Origin: Bacteroidales bacterium
Lineage (GTDB): Bacteria > Bacteroidota > Bacteroidia > Bacteroidales > F082
Assembly: GCA_017461665.1 (NCBI GenBank)
Contig: JAFTXI010000031.1
Coordinates: forward strand, 17,841-81,840
DNA length: 64,000 nucleotides
Reading direction: 5' to 3'
Part shown: in pieces, positions 53,296 through 62,171 of the stretch
Numbering within the stretch: position 1 is the first letter of the stretch
Layout: every line of letters begins with the position of its first letter
Notes under the pieces: generated by a model
Told to the model about the DNA's origin: nothing
The model's input: the letters and a program-made list of their open reading frames with translations, nothing else
The model's database searches: none
Made by a program: the position numbers and the translations under genes

Positions 53296-53339
53296 CATCA
53301 ATTGTTAACTGTAAATTGTACATTGTCAATTGTTAATTG
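53296..53339. repeat. Word array AATTGTTAACTGTAAATTG
   Basis: Same words and orientation as 52299-52340. Ends at the stop of the truncated receptor. Confidence 0.65.
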
Positions 53340-53905
53340 TCACTCTCCCGGTTTAACCATTCCATCGTCATAACCTCCGTTGCTGAGTGACTTCTGAACC
53401 TTCTTGAATGATTTTCCGTAATTGATTTTCCATGAAAGACCTAACGAGAGCATATTACCATTGTTCGCGGTCCAGTTGGTGTGTCTATATGGATGTATTT
53501 CCGAAAGTCTTTCTGTTTGATATTTAAAACCATCTTTATTGAACGGACACCACCATGTCAAGGTCACGTATAAATCCTTGTAGTTATATTGCGCGTAAAT
53601 ATCCTGCGACATCTCGCCATAATTTAAACTTTCACCATATAATGAGATGTGCGGAGTTATATCGAAGTCACAGCCTATATTAAAATTCTTCCAGACTGCC
53701 TGCACTTCAACATTGCTATAGAAATTGACGTTTTCATGATGGAAATCAACGCCTTTAGATTCATCTCTCCTCAAATTTCCACAGAGAGATATGTAAAGGA
53801 ACTTGAACAGTTTTCTCGTTCCAATTTCGGCATTGAGATATACGCTTCTGTAATAATCGCTGTTATGAGGCGAATTGATGAACAAGTCCAATTCTGGATT
53901 ATAAT
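53340..53905 (-). pseudogene. C-terminal fragment of an outer-membrane barrel receptor
   Basis: The frame from about SRYHYNPELDLFINSPHNSDYYRSVYLNAEIG to LSLGLSWKINYGKSFKKVQKSLSNGGYDDGMVKPGE reads as the last 190 or so residues of a TonB-type or OMP_b-brl_3 barrel: alternating aromatic strands and the usual tail of such proteins. Signal, plug and most strands are absent. The frame continues rightward into an IS-like inverted repeat (53906) and gives nonsense, so the gene was cut there. Not expected to be functional. Confidence 0.7.
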
Positions 53906-54220
53906 GATAACGTGAGTTCGATATAAAATAATTCATTAAAAATGAATAACATAACGATATTTTTTGTATCTTTAAAGTGCTAAAAAAAAGAACAATCGCT
54001 ATGTTATCCGACAGCAAAGTTATTGAAATTTTCTATATGGCAGACGACTTCTGCAATTTTTTTAATAAAACAGTTAAAAAACATTCTATCGAAGATGGTA
54101 AAAAGCATAGAGACAAGCTCCATCGCCTGCTTAGAATCTATCACCCTTACAGGCTTAATATGACCAATAAAAGATAATTGCCTGATTATACATTAGTTCT
54201 TATGTCGAACTCACGTTATC
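53906..54220 (+). mobile_element. IS982-like relic with 16-bp terminal inverted repeats
   Basis: GATAACGTGAGTTCGA (53906-21) is the exact reverse complement of 54205-54220, with further imperfect matching inward. Between them a 58-aa frame (54001-54177) begins LSDSKVIEIFYMADDFCNFF, then KHSIEDGKKHRDK, the start of Bacteroidetes IS982-family transposases (about 300 aa). It then goes out of family and stops. So an internally deleted insertion sequence of about 315 bp. It truncates the receptor on its left and the regulator pseudogene on its right. Confidence 0.6.
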
Positions 54221-55414
54221 TTAAAATATATAGGCAATTCCTACCAAATCACCAACAACATGGATAACGCCTTGGCTTATTATTATTAATCGTTGAAAGC
54301 TAACTCCAATAAAGCTAATTACATCGACATACAAAAAAAATATAGCTAAGATATTGCATAACAAAGGTGACAAAGATAGTGCATATCATCTACTGAAAGA
54401 TAATCTAAAAAAAACAGATATTCAAAATGTTTGCGATTCTTATTATTTTACCTTAGGAGAAATGTTTTATAAAGATAATATTTATGATTCTGCTATATAT
54501 TATCCTAAGAAAAGCATTGAGAGCGACTGCTATTACATCAGTTTTGCAAGCGCCAAAACTCTTTACGCACTATATGATTCTATTAACGACATTGGAAATA
54601 AAAATTATTATGGTGATTTTTACTTCGATTTAACGGAGGAAGAAATCAACAATAGTGTGAAAAGGAATTCTTTACAAAGATTGTATAATGAACATATAGA
54701 ACGAAGACTTCTTGATCGCGAAATCAGACAAAAGAAATTCTATACATTCGTAGTTCTCCCAATAATAACAACTATAATAATCATTTTCATTTACTTATTT
54801 ATCAAATACAGAAAAAGAGGCAACAGTCTCCGTATGCAGCTTTTAGACGAAAAAGATAATATTAAGAAAAAAGATTCTATCATTGACAACCTCAGATTTA
54901 ACAGTCCCTAATAGAAGGTAAAATCAGAAGCAAAAACGAAGAATTGAAAAAGAAGAACGAAATAATCAAATCGCAAGAATTGGAACTAATTGAGACAAGA
55001 AACAAAATCATAGATATAGACAAACCAGCCTAGATAAACGCTTTTCTTGAATCTGAAATATGTAAAAGAATTATATCGCAAAACAGAAATAGAATCTCTG
55101 CATTAGACAACAACGAGTTAAACATATTAATAAGAACCGCCGATTTCTATCTTAACAACTTCACCATTAGAATGAAAAGGAAATATCCCGAATTGAAAAA
55201 AGACGACATGCACTATCTTTGCCTATTATTACTAAGAATGGACAATTACCAAATTTCAATGTTACTTAACAAGAATCGTAAGACCATTTGGGATAGGATT
55301 AAAAATATCAGAAAAAGAATGAATCTTGATGAAGATGTCGAGATTTATAACGTTGTAATGGACACAATCACCCCAAACGCACCAACAACATCCAATAATA
55401 ATAATAGCCCTTGA
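54221..55414 (+). pseudogene. Decayed TPR/coiled-coil regulator (DUF6377-like)
   Basis: Reading through lesions gives TPR units (MDNALAYYY-SLKANSNKANYIDIQKKYS-DIA, KDSAYHLLKDNLK, NIYDSAIYY), a membrane helix FVVLPIITTIIIIFIYLFI, a coiled coil and a C-terminal HTH-like ELKKDDMHYLCLLLLRMDNYQISMLL. Lesions: TAA 54287, TAA 54347 with a frameshift near 54350, a frameshift near 54903, TAG 55031; the N-terminus is missing beyond the IS relic. The same architecture is intact in the gene at 63164-64000. Longest open pieces are 54354-54911 and 55172-55414. Confidence 0.75.
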
Positions 55415-55499
55415 AAAGATGGCGAACCGTAAAAAAACAACAAAAAATCGATTCTCCTTTCAAGGGCTGCTGAAAATCTGTTCTGCATGGGGAATGCAG
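55406..55499. repeat. Inverted repeat AGCCCTTGAAA/TTTCAAGGGCT plus hairpin CTGCAT/ATGCAG
   Basis: Perfect 11-bp arms at 55406-16 and 55458-68, the left arm covering the pseudogene stop. Then a 6-bp hairpin with loop GGGGA at 55483-99 followed by a weak T tract. Confidence 0.6.
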
Positions 55500-55535
55500 T
55501 AATTTTCGTCACAATTATTAATTAAAACCGACTGC

Positions 55536-55574
55536 AAAAATAATGTCACCTGAAATGACTCAGATGACATTATT
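55536..55574 (-). terminator. Terminator AATAATGTCA-CTGA..TCAG-TGACATTATT
   Basis: Fourteen paired bases with single-base bulges, read leftward into five T (55536-40). Ends the nitroreductase transcript. Confidence 0.8.
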
Positions 55575-55614
55575 AAGTTTTCGGTAAAAAATAACAAGTA
55601 TCCGTTTTCTAAAA

Positions 55615-56154
55615 TCAATATTGATTCCAGCTACTCATAACGTCTAATGGCTTCCTCACCTTCTCTCTCGTTGGAGCATCTGGATAACCAACACTGATTA
55701 ACAATGGAATACGTCTGTTTCTAACTCCGAGAATCTTCTTTATCTTCTTCTCGTCAAACCATCCAATGATGCATGTGCCAAGTCCTAAGTCTGTTGCCTG
55801 AAGACAAAACTGATTCACTGCAATGCCTAAGTCGAAGAGACAATAATCCTTATTCTTAATGATACTTCCTATCGACGACATAAAATTCTGCTTCTCCAGA
55901 ACAACAGCAACAATCACAGGACATTGATGCGTGAACTTATTCATTCCTAAGCCAATCGAACATTCTGCTATCTGTTCTTTCTTTTCAAAATCATCGACGA
56001 CGACAAACTTCCACGGCTGTGAATTATTCGCTGATGGCGACAATCTCGCAGTCTCCAAACATTGAATAAGTTTCTCTTTCTCAACAGCCTGATCTTTATA
56101 TTTTCTATCACTTTGTCTTATTTTTGCCAATTCGGCAAATCTTAAATTTTCCAT
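55615..56154 (-). CDS. Nitroreductase-family protein
   Basis: 179 aa. IRQSDRKYKDQAVEKEKLIQCLETARLSPSANNSQPWKFVVVDD is the FMN-binding N-terminus. The centre is CLFDLGIAVNQFCLQATDLGLGTCIIGWFDEKKI and the end RRIPLLISVGYPDAPTREKVRKPLD. Small single-domain type. Such flavoproteins reduce nitro compounds, quinones or flavins with NAD(P)H. Starts 9 nt after the glycosyltransferase stop, so probably co-transcribed, though a shared role is not evident. Confidence 0.88.
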   Translation of the reverse strand: MENLRFAELAKIRQSDRKYKDQAVEKEKLIQCLETARLSPSANNSQPWKFVVVDDFEKKEQIAECSIGLGMNKFTHQCPVIVAVVLEKQNFMSSIGSIIKNKDYCLFDLGIAVNQFCLQATDLGLGTCIIGWFDEKKIKKILGVRNRRIPLLISVGYPDAPTREKVRKPLDVMSSWNQY

Positions 56155-56163
56155 AATATATAC

Positions 56164-57216
56164 TTAAAAATTATTAACCTTTTTATAAATTTCTTTCAAT
56201 CCTTGAATGTGTTTTTTTATGGAGAATATCTTTCTGCATTCTTCACTCACAGTCTCTGCTATCAACTGATAATCTTCCAAATCAGACAAAATCTGACGGG
56301 TATTGTTCGTAAAATCTACAATATCGTTAGATTTATACAATGTCGCATATTTTCCATTAGATGTTATCTCCTTAATCATCTCGTCGTCATTAACAATGAC
56401 ATTAACACCTGAAATCATAGCTTGTATAACGGGCAGTGCAACAGCCTCATTATTGGAATGATATACAAAAGCATCAAGCTGACGCATAAAATCAACTGCG
56501 TTATCATGATGTCCAACGTATGTGATATAATTATCCAAACCATGAAGGAGATAATAATATTTACATTCGTCGAAATAAAAGTCGAACTCGTCTATCATCT
56601 CACCTGCCACCAAACAAGTAAAGTTACGCCCCGACTTTCTAAGTCGCTTCACCATTTTATAGACGCTCAACATATCGCGTTCGGGAGTGAAATCGCCGTA
56701 GGTCCCAATAAGATACCTGAAGTCGTCGATGAAATATTCGTCTCTCAACGATTTTGATTCCCTACTATCTAATCTCTCCATCGAGAATCCATGCAGAAGC
56801 TTGAAATGATTTTGAGGATTTAAGTTAAATTTTGACAGAAACTTATTTCTCTGAACATCAGTCTGAAATATTATTGAGCTAACATTGTTCAACACATATT
56901 TCATCATCATTTTAGACAAACCTCTGAGTTTATCGTGATAAGAATAACAGGAATAAATCACTTTGACATTCAAATACTTCGTAAGCAAAAGAGCGTAGAA
57001 AGCATCTATGAAATAATAAGTGTGAATTATATCTATCTTATTGTTAATCAAGAAATGTCTAATCTTCTTTATTATCGAGAGTTTATGCCATTTAAAATCG
57101 ACGTATTGGATTTCATAAAGTTGGAAGTCGTCTGATTTGAAATTGCTTCTGATGTCGAGTATCAGATCATCAATTTCTGAGAATGAAGGTTTAGTATGTA
57201 GATAGACGATTCGCAT
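56164..57216 (-). CDS. Glycosyltransferase (GT4-like, GT-B fold)
   Basis: 350 aa from ATG 57216 (MRIVYLHTKPSFSEIDDLI); the longer frame would run into the tRNA-Leu gene. N-terminal Rossmann half contains KIDIIHTYYFIDAFYALLLTKYLNVKVIYSCYSYHDK. The C-terminal half has IGTYGDFTPERDMLSVYKMVKRLRKSGRNFTCLVAGEM, YVGHHDNAVDFMRQLDAFVYHSNNEAVALPVIQAMISGVNVIVND, the E-x7-E type nucleotide-sugar site of GT4 (here EAVALPVIQA). Builds a glycan or glycolipid; acceptor unknown. Confidence 0.8.
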   Translation of the reverse strand: MRIVYLHTKPSFSEIDDLILDIRSNFKSDDFQLYEIQYVDFKWHKLSIIKKIRHFLINNKIDIIHTYYFIDAFYALLLTKYLNVKVIYSCYSYHDKLRGLSKMMMKYVLNNVSSIIFQTDVQRNKFLSKFNLNPQNHFKLLHGFSMERLDSRESKSLRDEYFIDDFRYLIGTYGDFTPERDMLSVYKMVKRLRKSGRNFTCLVAGEMIDEFDFYFDECKYYYLLHGLDNYITYVGHHDNAVDFMRQLDAFVYHSNNEAVALPVIQAMISGVNVIVNDDEMIKEITSNGKYATLYKSNDIVDFTNNTRQILSDLEDYQLIAETVSEECRKIFSIKKHIQGLKEIYKKVNNF

Positions 57217-57256
57217 ATATAGAAACAAAAAAATCCAGTTTAAAACCGGATTGCAG

Positions 57257-57340
57257 TGCCCATGAGAAGACTCGAACTTCCAAGAGCTTAAGCTCACTAC
57301 ACCCTGAATGTAGCGTGTTTACCAATTTCACCACATGGGC
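57257..57340 (-). tRNA. tRNA-Leu (CAG)
   Basis: 84 nt. Acceptor GCCCATG/CATGGGC, discriminator A. Anticodon arm CTACA-TTCAGGG-TGTAG gives CAG. Long variable arm (class II) and T arm GGAAG-TTCGAGT-CTTCT. Confidence 0.93.
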
Positions 57341-57360
57341 TTTAAGCTATTGGTTTTTTG

Positions 57361-57444
57361 TGCCCAGGACAAGAGTCGAACTTGCACGACGCATTCGTCA
57401 CCACCCCCTCAAAGTGGCGTGTCTACCAATTTCACCACCTGGGC
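57361..57444 (-). tRNA. tRNA-Leu (GAG)
   Basis: 84 nt. Acceptor GCCCAGG/CCTGGGC, discriminator A. Anticodon arm CCACT-TTGAGGG-GGTGG gives GAG. Long variable arm and T arm GCAAG-TTCGACT-CTTGT. Twenty nt upstream of the CAG gene on the same strand, sharing one promoter. Confidence 0.93.
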
Positions 57445-57456
57445 TTTAAAGTGATG

Positions 57457-57464
57457 CAAAGATA
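57457..57464 (-). promoter_or_regulatory. -7 element TATCTTTG for the tRNA-Leu pair
   Basis: Reverse complement of CAAAGATA, 13 nt upstream of tRNA-Leu(GAG). Confidence 0.65.
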
Positions 57465-57535
57465 CATCTTTTTTCTTTCGATGTAACACCTCTCATCACT
57501 TTTTTTTGATTTTTTTAAAAATATTTTATAACTAC

Positions 57536-59185
57536 TTAATACTTAATAAATTTCACAACTTGATTTTGTTCTTCTCCATTGATTTTAACAAGATACAAAC
57601 CTTGGTTCAATTCTGTTAATAACGACTTTAATTCTGCGACATTATCGCTACTAATTTCATTATTATACAACAACTTACCTATTTGATTAAATACTTTCAC
57701 ATTCGATTTTCCTTCAAAATTTATATCAAGATTCACTTCTCCGTTGGAAGGATTTGGAAAGATTGAAATGAGAGAATTTATCACAAGATCGTCATTTTCT
57801 TCAACTGAGAGAGATTCAAATGCAGCCAAAAAATCAGGAATTCCATATCCATATTCATTGTCGGGATTTGAAAATCTGTCCGAATGTCGACGCAAAGTTT
57901 CTCTAATCGCTTCAGGTTTGAGATGTTTGTTAGCCTGCCAGAAACATGTAAGCATACCGGCGAGTACCGGACAAGAGAACGAAGTTCCCGATCCATCATA
58001 ATAACTATCGCCACCCGGAGAAGCTACTGTCACACCATAGCCGTGAGCCATTACGTCGGGTTTGATTCTTCCGTCGTAGCTCGGTCCTATCGAACTGAAA
58101 TAAGCTCTTTCGCCATCAGCACCGACAGCTCCTATTGTGAAGACATTCTCGCCATCGGCAGGCGCGCTTATATAAGGAAAACTGTTTGCGCCTTCATTGC
58201 CGGCTGAAGTGACGCACATAATTCCACGTGAGCAAGCTATTTCCGAACCTATCGTGATGATACAAGTCTCACCATCTAAATCTTCATAAACGTGATCCCA
58301 TTGAGAATCGTCGAAGGTGATATATCCCAAAGAAGTACTTATCACATCAACGCCAAGACTATCTAAATATTCAGCTGCCGAAACCCAGTTATATTCCTCG
58401 ATGACATTCTCAGTGTTCACGTCTTCTGTCCTACACAAAAAATAAGACGCGAGAGGTGCTGTTCCGACATATTTTCCGGGAACGTTGCCAGCCATCAGAC
58501 TCAAGCATGATGTTCCGTGAGAAGAATCAGAATAGACGATACCGTTTTTATATACATAGTCGCGCGTACCAAGAAGACGTCCGTTGTCGCGCATATCTGC
58601 GAAAGCCTCGTGACCATCGACGTCTAAATAACCACCGTCGCAGACTCCAATCCACATGCCTTGTCCTTGATAACCCATCTCATGCAGAGCGATTCCGTTC
58701 AGCTGCTCAATCTGAGGCAAGGCATAACCATAGTCAGTATCGCGAAGAGATTTAGAATCAAGAGGTTTATAACTCTCGTTTGAGAAATATGACTTCTCCT
58801 TTATCATCTGTTTAAACTCGTCATCTTCCATCAAACGAGTCGTCTGTACGAAAGGTAGCGATGCAATCTCGTCAAGAATCGAGTTGTTCTCAACCAAGAC
58901 AGAGACTCCATTCAACCATTTTGAAGGATGAAGAATTTCCGCTCCACATTCGGCAACAGCCTGAATATAAGATGGATTTACAGGAATGTCGTATGCATCG
59001 ATGGCGATGCCATAATCCAAGCGTCGTTGAATTGAACGTTCACTCAGAAACTCCTCCGGTTTGTCGATAGAATAAGGAGAATTGTTTTTGTCTTTAAATT
59101 GAATCCAATACTTGTCGGGAGCAATCTGCGCGCTCATCGTGCAATAAAATCCCAACATAATTAATAAGGTAAATAGTCTTTTCAT
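57536..59185 (-). CDS. Subtilisin-like serine protease with T9SS sorting domain
   Basis: 549 aa. Signal [20 protein letters not shown], inhibitor-like pro-region ([32 protein letters not shown]). The S8 catalytic set is Asp183 (GVCDGGY), His223 ([14 protein letters not shown]), Asn330 (SAGNEGAN) and Ser402 ([14 protein letters not shown]). C-terminal type-A sorting domain from about 470 ([43 protein letters not shown]). Exported by Sec, then the type IX system, to the surface or medium. Own promoter 59206-59213. Confidence 0.93.
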   Translation of the reverse strand: MKRLFTLLIMLGFYCTMSAQIAPDKYWIQFKDKNNSPYSIDKPEEFLSERSIQRRLDYGIAIDAYDIPVNPSYIQAVAECGAEILHPSKWLNGVSVLVENNSILDEIASLPFVQTTRLMEDDEFKQMIKEKSYFSNESYKPLDSKSLRDTDYGYALPQIEQLNGIALHEMGYQGQGMWIGVCDGGYLDVDGHEAFADMRDNGRLLGTRDYVYKNGIVYSDSSHGTSCLSLMAGNVPGKYVGTAPLASYFLCRTEDVNTENVIEEYNWVSAAEYLDSLGVDVISTSLGYITFDDSQWDHVYEDLDGETCIITIGSEIACSRGIMCVTSAGNEGANSFPYISAPADGENVFTIGAVGADGERAYFSSIGPSYDGRIKPDVMAHGYGVTVASPGGDSYYDGSGTSFSCPVLAGMLTCFWQANKHLKPEAIRETLRRHSDRFSNPDNEYGYGIPDFLAAFESLSVEENDDLVINSLISIFPNPSNGEVNLDINFEGKSNVKVFNQIGKLLYNNEISSDNVAELKSLLTELNQGLYLVKINGEEQNQVVKFIKY

Positions 59186-59205
59186 CTTTGTAAAATTTAT
59201 TTCTG

Positions 59206-59213
59206 CAAATTTA
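59206..59213 (-). promoter_or_regulatory. -7 element TAAATTTG for the subtilase
   Basis: Reverse complement of CAAATTTA, 20 nt upstream of the ATG. Confidence 0.6.
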
Positions 59214-59283
59214 CGATTTATACGTTAGAAAATAAAGATAAATTTTCTTTTGTTAGACATTTAACAACTCCATATATTTTTAG

Positions 59284-59291
59284 TATTTTTG
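59284..59291 (+). promoter_or_regulatory. -7 element TATTTTTG for trmD
   Basis: TAnnTTTG match 14 nt before ATG 59306. Confidence 0.55.
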
Positions 59292-59305
59292 CGAAAAAAT
59301 TTAAG

Positions 59306-59995
59306 ATGAGGATAGACATAATCACAATCTTTCCGGAGATGTTTGAAGGACCTTTCACCGAGTCGATTATCAAGAGAGCGATTCAGAAAGGCATCGTTGA
59401 GATTCATCTGCATAATCTCAGAGACTACAGTAACGACAAGCACAATCGCGTTGACGACTATGCTTTCTCATCGGGAGCCGGAATGGTGATGATGATAGAA
59501 CCCGTCGACAATTGCATCAGTCATCTTAAATCGGAAAGAAACTACGACGAAGTCATATATATGAGTCCTGACGGAGAGTTGTTGACTCAGCCGCTTGCCA
59601 ACCGCATGTCGCTCTATGAGAACATCATTATTTTATGCGGACACTACAAAGGCATCGACGAGAGGATTAGGGAACATCTAATCACCAAGGAGATTTCCAT
59701 TGGCGACTATGTCTTGTCGGGAGGAGAATTAGGAGCGGCAGTCTTGACCGACAGTATCGTTCGTTTGATTCCCGGAGTTTTAAACGACGAGACTTCAGCT
59801 TTAAGCGACTCGTTTCAGAGCGGATTGGTATCGCCGCCGGTATATACGAGGCCGAGAGAATACAAGGGATGGGCAGTTCCGGAGGTACTTTTATCGGGCA
59901 ACGACAAGCTCATAAATGATTGGAAATTACAGCAGGCTATGGAAAGAACGAAGGTCAGGAGACCAGAGATGTACGAAATTTTGAAAAAAAAATAA
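59306..59995 (+). CDS. trmD: tRNA (guanine-N1)-methyltransferase
   Basis: 229 aa. [25 protein letters not shown] start, [26 protein letters not shown], the trefoil-knot SAM site [51 protein letters not shown], and [24 protein letters not shown]. Adds m1G at position 37 of tRNAs with G36, preventing frameshifting. rplS follows in the same direction, a conserved neighbourhood, though a separate promoter lies between them. Confidence 0.96.
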   Translation: MRIDIITIFPEMFEGPFTESIIKRAIQKGIVEIHLHNLRDYSNDKHNRVDDYAFSSGAGMVMMIEPVDNCISHLKSERNYDEVIYMSPDGELLTQPLANRMSLYENIIILCGHYKGIDERIREHLITKEISIGDYVLSGGELGAAVLTDSIVRLIPGVLNDETSALSDSFQSGLVSPPVYTRPREYKGWAVPEVLLSGNDKLINDWKLQQAMERTKVRRPEMYEILKKK

Positions 59996-60023
59996 ATAGT
60001 GTAATTTGTATCTAAAAAATTCC

Positions 60024-60031
60024 TATATTTG
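60024..60031 (+). promoter_or_regulatory. -7 element TATATTTG for rplS
   Basis: Exact match 48 nt before the rplS ATG. Confidence 0.6.
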
Positions 60032-60078
60032 CACACTTTTTTAAAGGAAGAATAAAGAACAAGAAAATAATATCAGAA

Positions 60079-60438
60079 ATGAAGAACGCGTTAATTCAAT
60101 TTGTTGAAGATCAAGTTAAGGTTAAGGATTTTCCACAGTTTAAAGCTGGTGACACAATCACTGTAACTTACAGAATCGTAGAAGGTAACAAGGAACGTTT
60201 ACAAAAATTCCAAGGCGTAGTTTTACAACGCGCAAGTGAAGGTTCACATGCAACTTTCACAGTTAGAAAAATTTCGGGCAATGTTGGTGTAGAAAGAATC
60301 TTCCCTATCTCATCACCTATGATCGAAAGCATCGAAAGAAACAAAGAAGGTGCAGTTAGAAGAGCACGTATTTACTACCTCAGAGGTCTACGTGGTAAGA
60401 AAGCTCGTATTAAAGAAGCAGCTCGTAAAAGCAAATAA
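60079..60438 (+). CDS. rplS: 50S ribosomal protein L19
   Basis: 119 aa. FKAGDTITVTYRIVEGNKERLQKFQGVVLQRASEGSHATFTVRKISGNVGVERIFPISSPMIESIERNKEGAVRRARIYYLRGLRGKKARIKE is the L19 consensus over its full length. Structural protein at the 30S-50S interface. Strong terminator follows. Confidence 0.97.
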   Translation: MKNALIQFVEDQVKVKDFPQFKAGDTITVTYRIVEGNKERLQKFQGVVLQRASEGSHATFTVRKISGNVGVERIFPISSPMIESIERNKEGAVRRARIYYLRGLRGKKARIKEAARKSK

Positions 60439-60461
60439 TAATTCTTTGATAAAAACTAAAA

Positions 60462-60494
60462 AAAACAGCGTGAAAATCTTCACGCTGTTTTTTT
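60462..60494. terminator. Terminator AACAGCGTGAA..TTCACGCTGTT
   Basis: Eleven or more bp perfect stem with loop AATC, flanked by A run on the left and T8 on the right; ends rplS. Confidence 0.92.
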
Positions 60495-60497
60495 ATG

Positions 60498-60600
60498 AGT
60501 CACCGAGTCACCAAGTCAATAAGTCTATGAGTCTATAAGTCTATGAGTCTATAAGTTTTTGAGATTCTAAAATTCTAAAGTTCTAAAATTCTAAAGTTCT
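60498..60600. repeat. Word arrays AAGTCTATGAGTCTAT x2 and ATTCTAAAGTTCTAAA x2
   Basis: After GAGTCACC words come two exact 16-bp units at 60521-36 and 60537-52, then four ATTCTAAA/GTTCTAAA words up to the stop of the next gene. Confidence 0.8.
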
Positions 60601-62140
60601 ACTTCACCCACTTCCCTGTCTCAACACACTTCATTCCTAATTCCTCATTCCTAATTCCCAATTTCCAGATATACGTTCCCGAGTTCCATTTTGAAGCGTC
60701 TATACTTGTAACGTCGTCGGTGATTTCCTGCTCATGGACTTTTCTTCCTTGCATATCATAAACTGACAAAGTTGCATTACGCAAGCCGGTTCTTATATTC
60801 ATAACATCTCCGCCTGGATTAGGATAAGCCACAGCGAGTTTTAAACCATGAGCGTGAGCTTCTTCGATGTTAACAAATGCTGATGCCGGGAATTTTACGA
60901 TACAAGGAAAGAGTTGATAATCTTTTGAAACAACTCCTGTTACTATAATATCATCTGATTCAGTACAATATATATGATCAAAATAATGTAGATATTTCTC
61001 CTCAATCTCATAATACCATTCGTTTAGTTTATTAAGATTTTCGTCAAATTTCACTATATATAACTTACATTCATAATTAATAGGATCTTGCGAAAAATCG
61101 TCGAAGTCATACATCCCCATTCCATAAATATCCCCATTTTGCGAATAGCACAAATAATTACCCAATCCAATTTGGTTATATATGTCATCAGGTGTATCAG
61201 TACATTGTAGGAATTTAACTTTCATGTCTGTCTTATCTAATTTTACCACTGAAATTTCATGTTTGGCTTCAGGATGTCCCAATGAACAAATTCCGTATAT
61301 CACACCATCGTTTGGATTTTGACTGTAAAGCGCAGGTTTAAAAAATCCCCAATAATTCATTTCACTTTCTCTCTCATACAAAACAGTATCTATGATATTG
61401 AATGATTCATCTAACACATATTGACAATGCCACGGATTATCATTCAAACCACACATGACATTATATTGTGTACTGTCCTCATTAAATGTATAGCATACAG
61501 TTGAAAGATGATCATAATTAAGTTCCTCACAATCTATCCATTTCTCTACAATAACATTGCAATTGGGATCTAATTTCAAAAATATCACTTTCCCGTAATA
61601 TGGATAACCTCCGGGTATAACCCAACTTGAATATGTATAGGAGATGGTTCTAAAGCCATTCGCATCGATTAATGGTGGCTTACAACTAATAATATTGGCA
61701 GTCATAGGTTCTTTAAAATCAGCCGACCAGATTTCTCTAAATTCTGTCATTGTAAAGTCAGACAAAAGATGTGAGTGTAACATCTTGACACAATTGCGAT
61801 CTGCTCCAATACAATGCATAAATACGTTTACAGTGTCATTCCAAACATCAAGAACTATGTCGTTTAATATGTAATCATCATCAATATCAATATCAATCTC
61901 ATTTATAATAACTCCGTCAGAGTTAAACTCTATTATTGTTGCGTCTTCTTTGGATTTACAATAATTATGGTAATTATACATAGATACTATATAGTTACCA
62001 TCGTCTGTTTCTATCAAATTGGCAAATGTTAATACGTCATCGCTATAGTCAGGGAACAAACACCAACTGTGTTCGAGATCTTGTGACATTAAAACAGATG
62101 ACATTACCCATACAATTATTGATATAAATATTTTCTTCAT
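60599..62140 (-). CDS. Secreted protein with T9SS C-terminal sorting domain
   Basis: 513 aa. Signal MKKIFISIIVWVMSSVLMSQ. The body is beta-rich and of no enzyme family I recognise (repeated short blocks such as DGNYIVSMYNYHNY, FLKLDPNCNVIVEKW, VVKLDKTDMKVKFLQ suggest propeller-like repeats). C-terminal sorting domain LKLAVAYPNPGGDVMNIRTG..LSVYDMQGRKVHEQEI..WNSGTYIWKL. Between the usual Y-x-W-K-L strand and the last strand (ETGKWVK) about ten residues, GIRNEELGMK, are encoded by an ATTCCTAA-word repeat (60630-60665). Exported by the type IX system if the domain tolerates this. Confidence 0.8.
   Translation of the reverse strand: MKKIFISIIVWVMSSVLMSQDLEHSWCLFPDYSDDVLTFANLIETDDGNYIVSMYNYHNYCKSKEDATIIEFNSDGVIINEIDIDIDDDYILNDIVLDVWNDTVNVFMHCIGADRNCVKMLHSHLLSDFTMTEFREIWSADFKEPMTANIISCKPPLIDANGFRTISYTYSSWVIPGGYPYYGKVIFLKLDPNCNVIVEKWIDCEELNYDHLSTVCYTFNEDSTQYNVMCGLNDNPWHCQYVLDESFNIIDTVLYERESEMNYWGFFKPALYSQNPNDGVIYGICSLGHPEAKHEISVVKLDKTDMKVKFLQCTDTPDDIYNQIGLGNYLCYSQNGDIYGMGMYDFDDFSQDPINYECKLYIVKFDENLNKLNEWYYEIEEKYLHYFDHIYCTESDDIIVTGVVSKDYQLFPCIVKFPASAFVNIEEAHAHGLKLAVAYPNPGGDVMNIRTGLRNATLSVYDMQGRKVHEQEITDDVTSIDASKWNSGTYIWKLGIRNEELGMKCVETGKWVK
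60630..60665. repeat. Word repeat ATTCCTAATTCCTCATTCC inside coding sequence
   Basis: Same words as 43843 and 46414/46853, read in frame as GIRNEELGM in the T9SS sorting domain. Confidence 0.75.
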
Positions 62141-62171
62141 AATGTCTTAATTTGTAGTACAAGCTTATCCT

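Larger units (their letters stand above)
53022..53339. other. Intergenic gap with promoter, REP palindromes and word array
   Basis: No ORF supported. Holds a REP-like palindrome (53048-75), the leftward -7 element (53128-35), an A-rich middle, a second REP-like palindrome (53267-90) and an AATTGTTA word array (53296-53339). Confidence 0.6.

Noticed and set aside
54221-55414. Stops in the regulator pseudogene as possible recoding of TAA/TAG to Gln
   Set aside because: Frameshifts accompany the stops, the 5' end is missing, and TAA/TAG end normal genes throughout the window.
60498-60600. Possible CRISPR array
   Set aside because: Units are 16 bp or shorter, contiguous and without unique spacers; no cas genes in the window.
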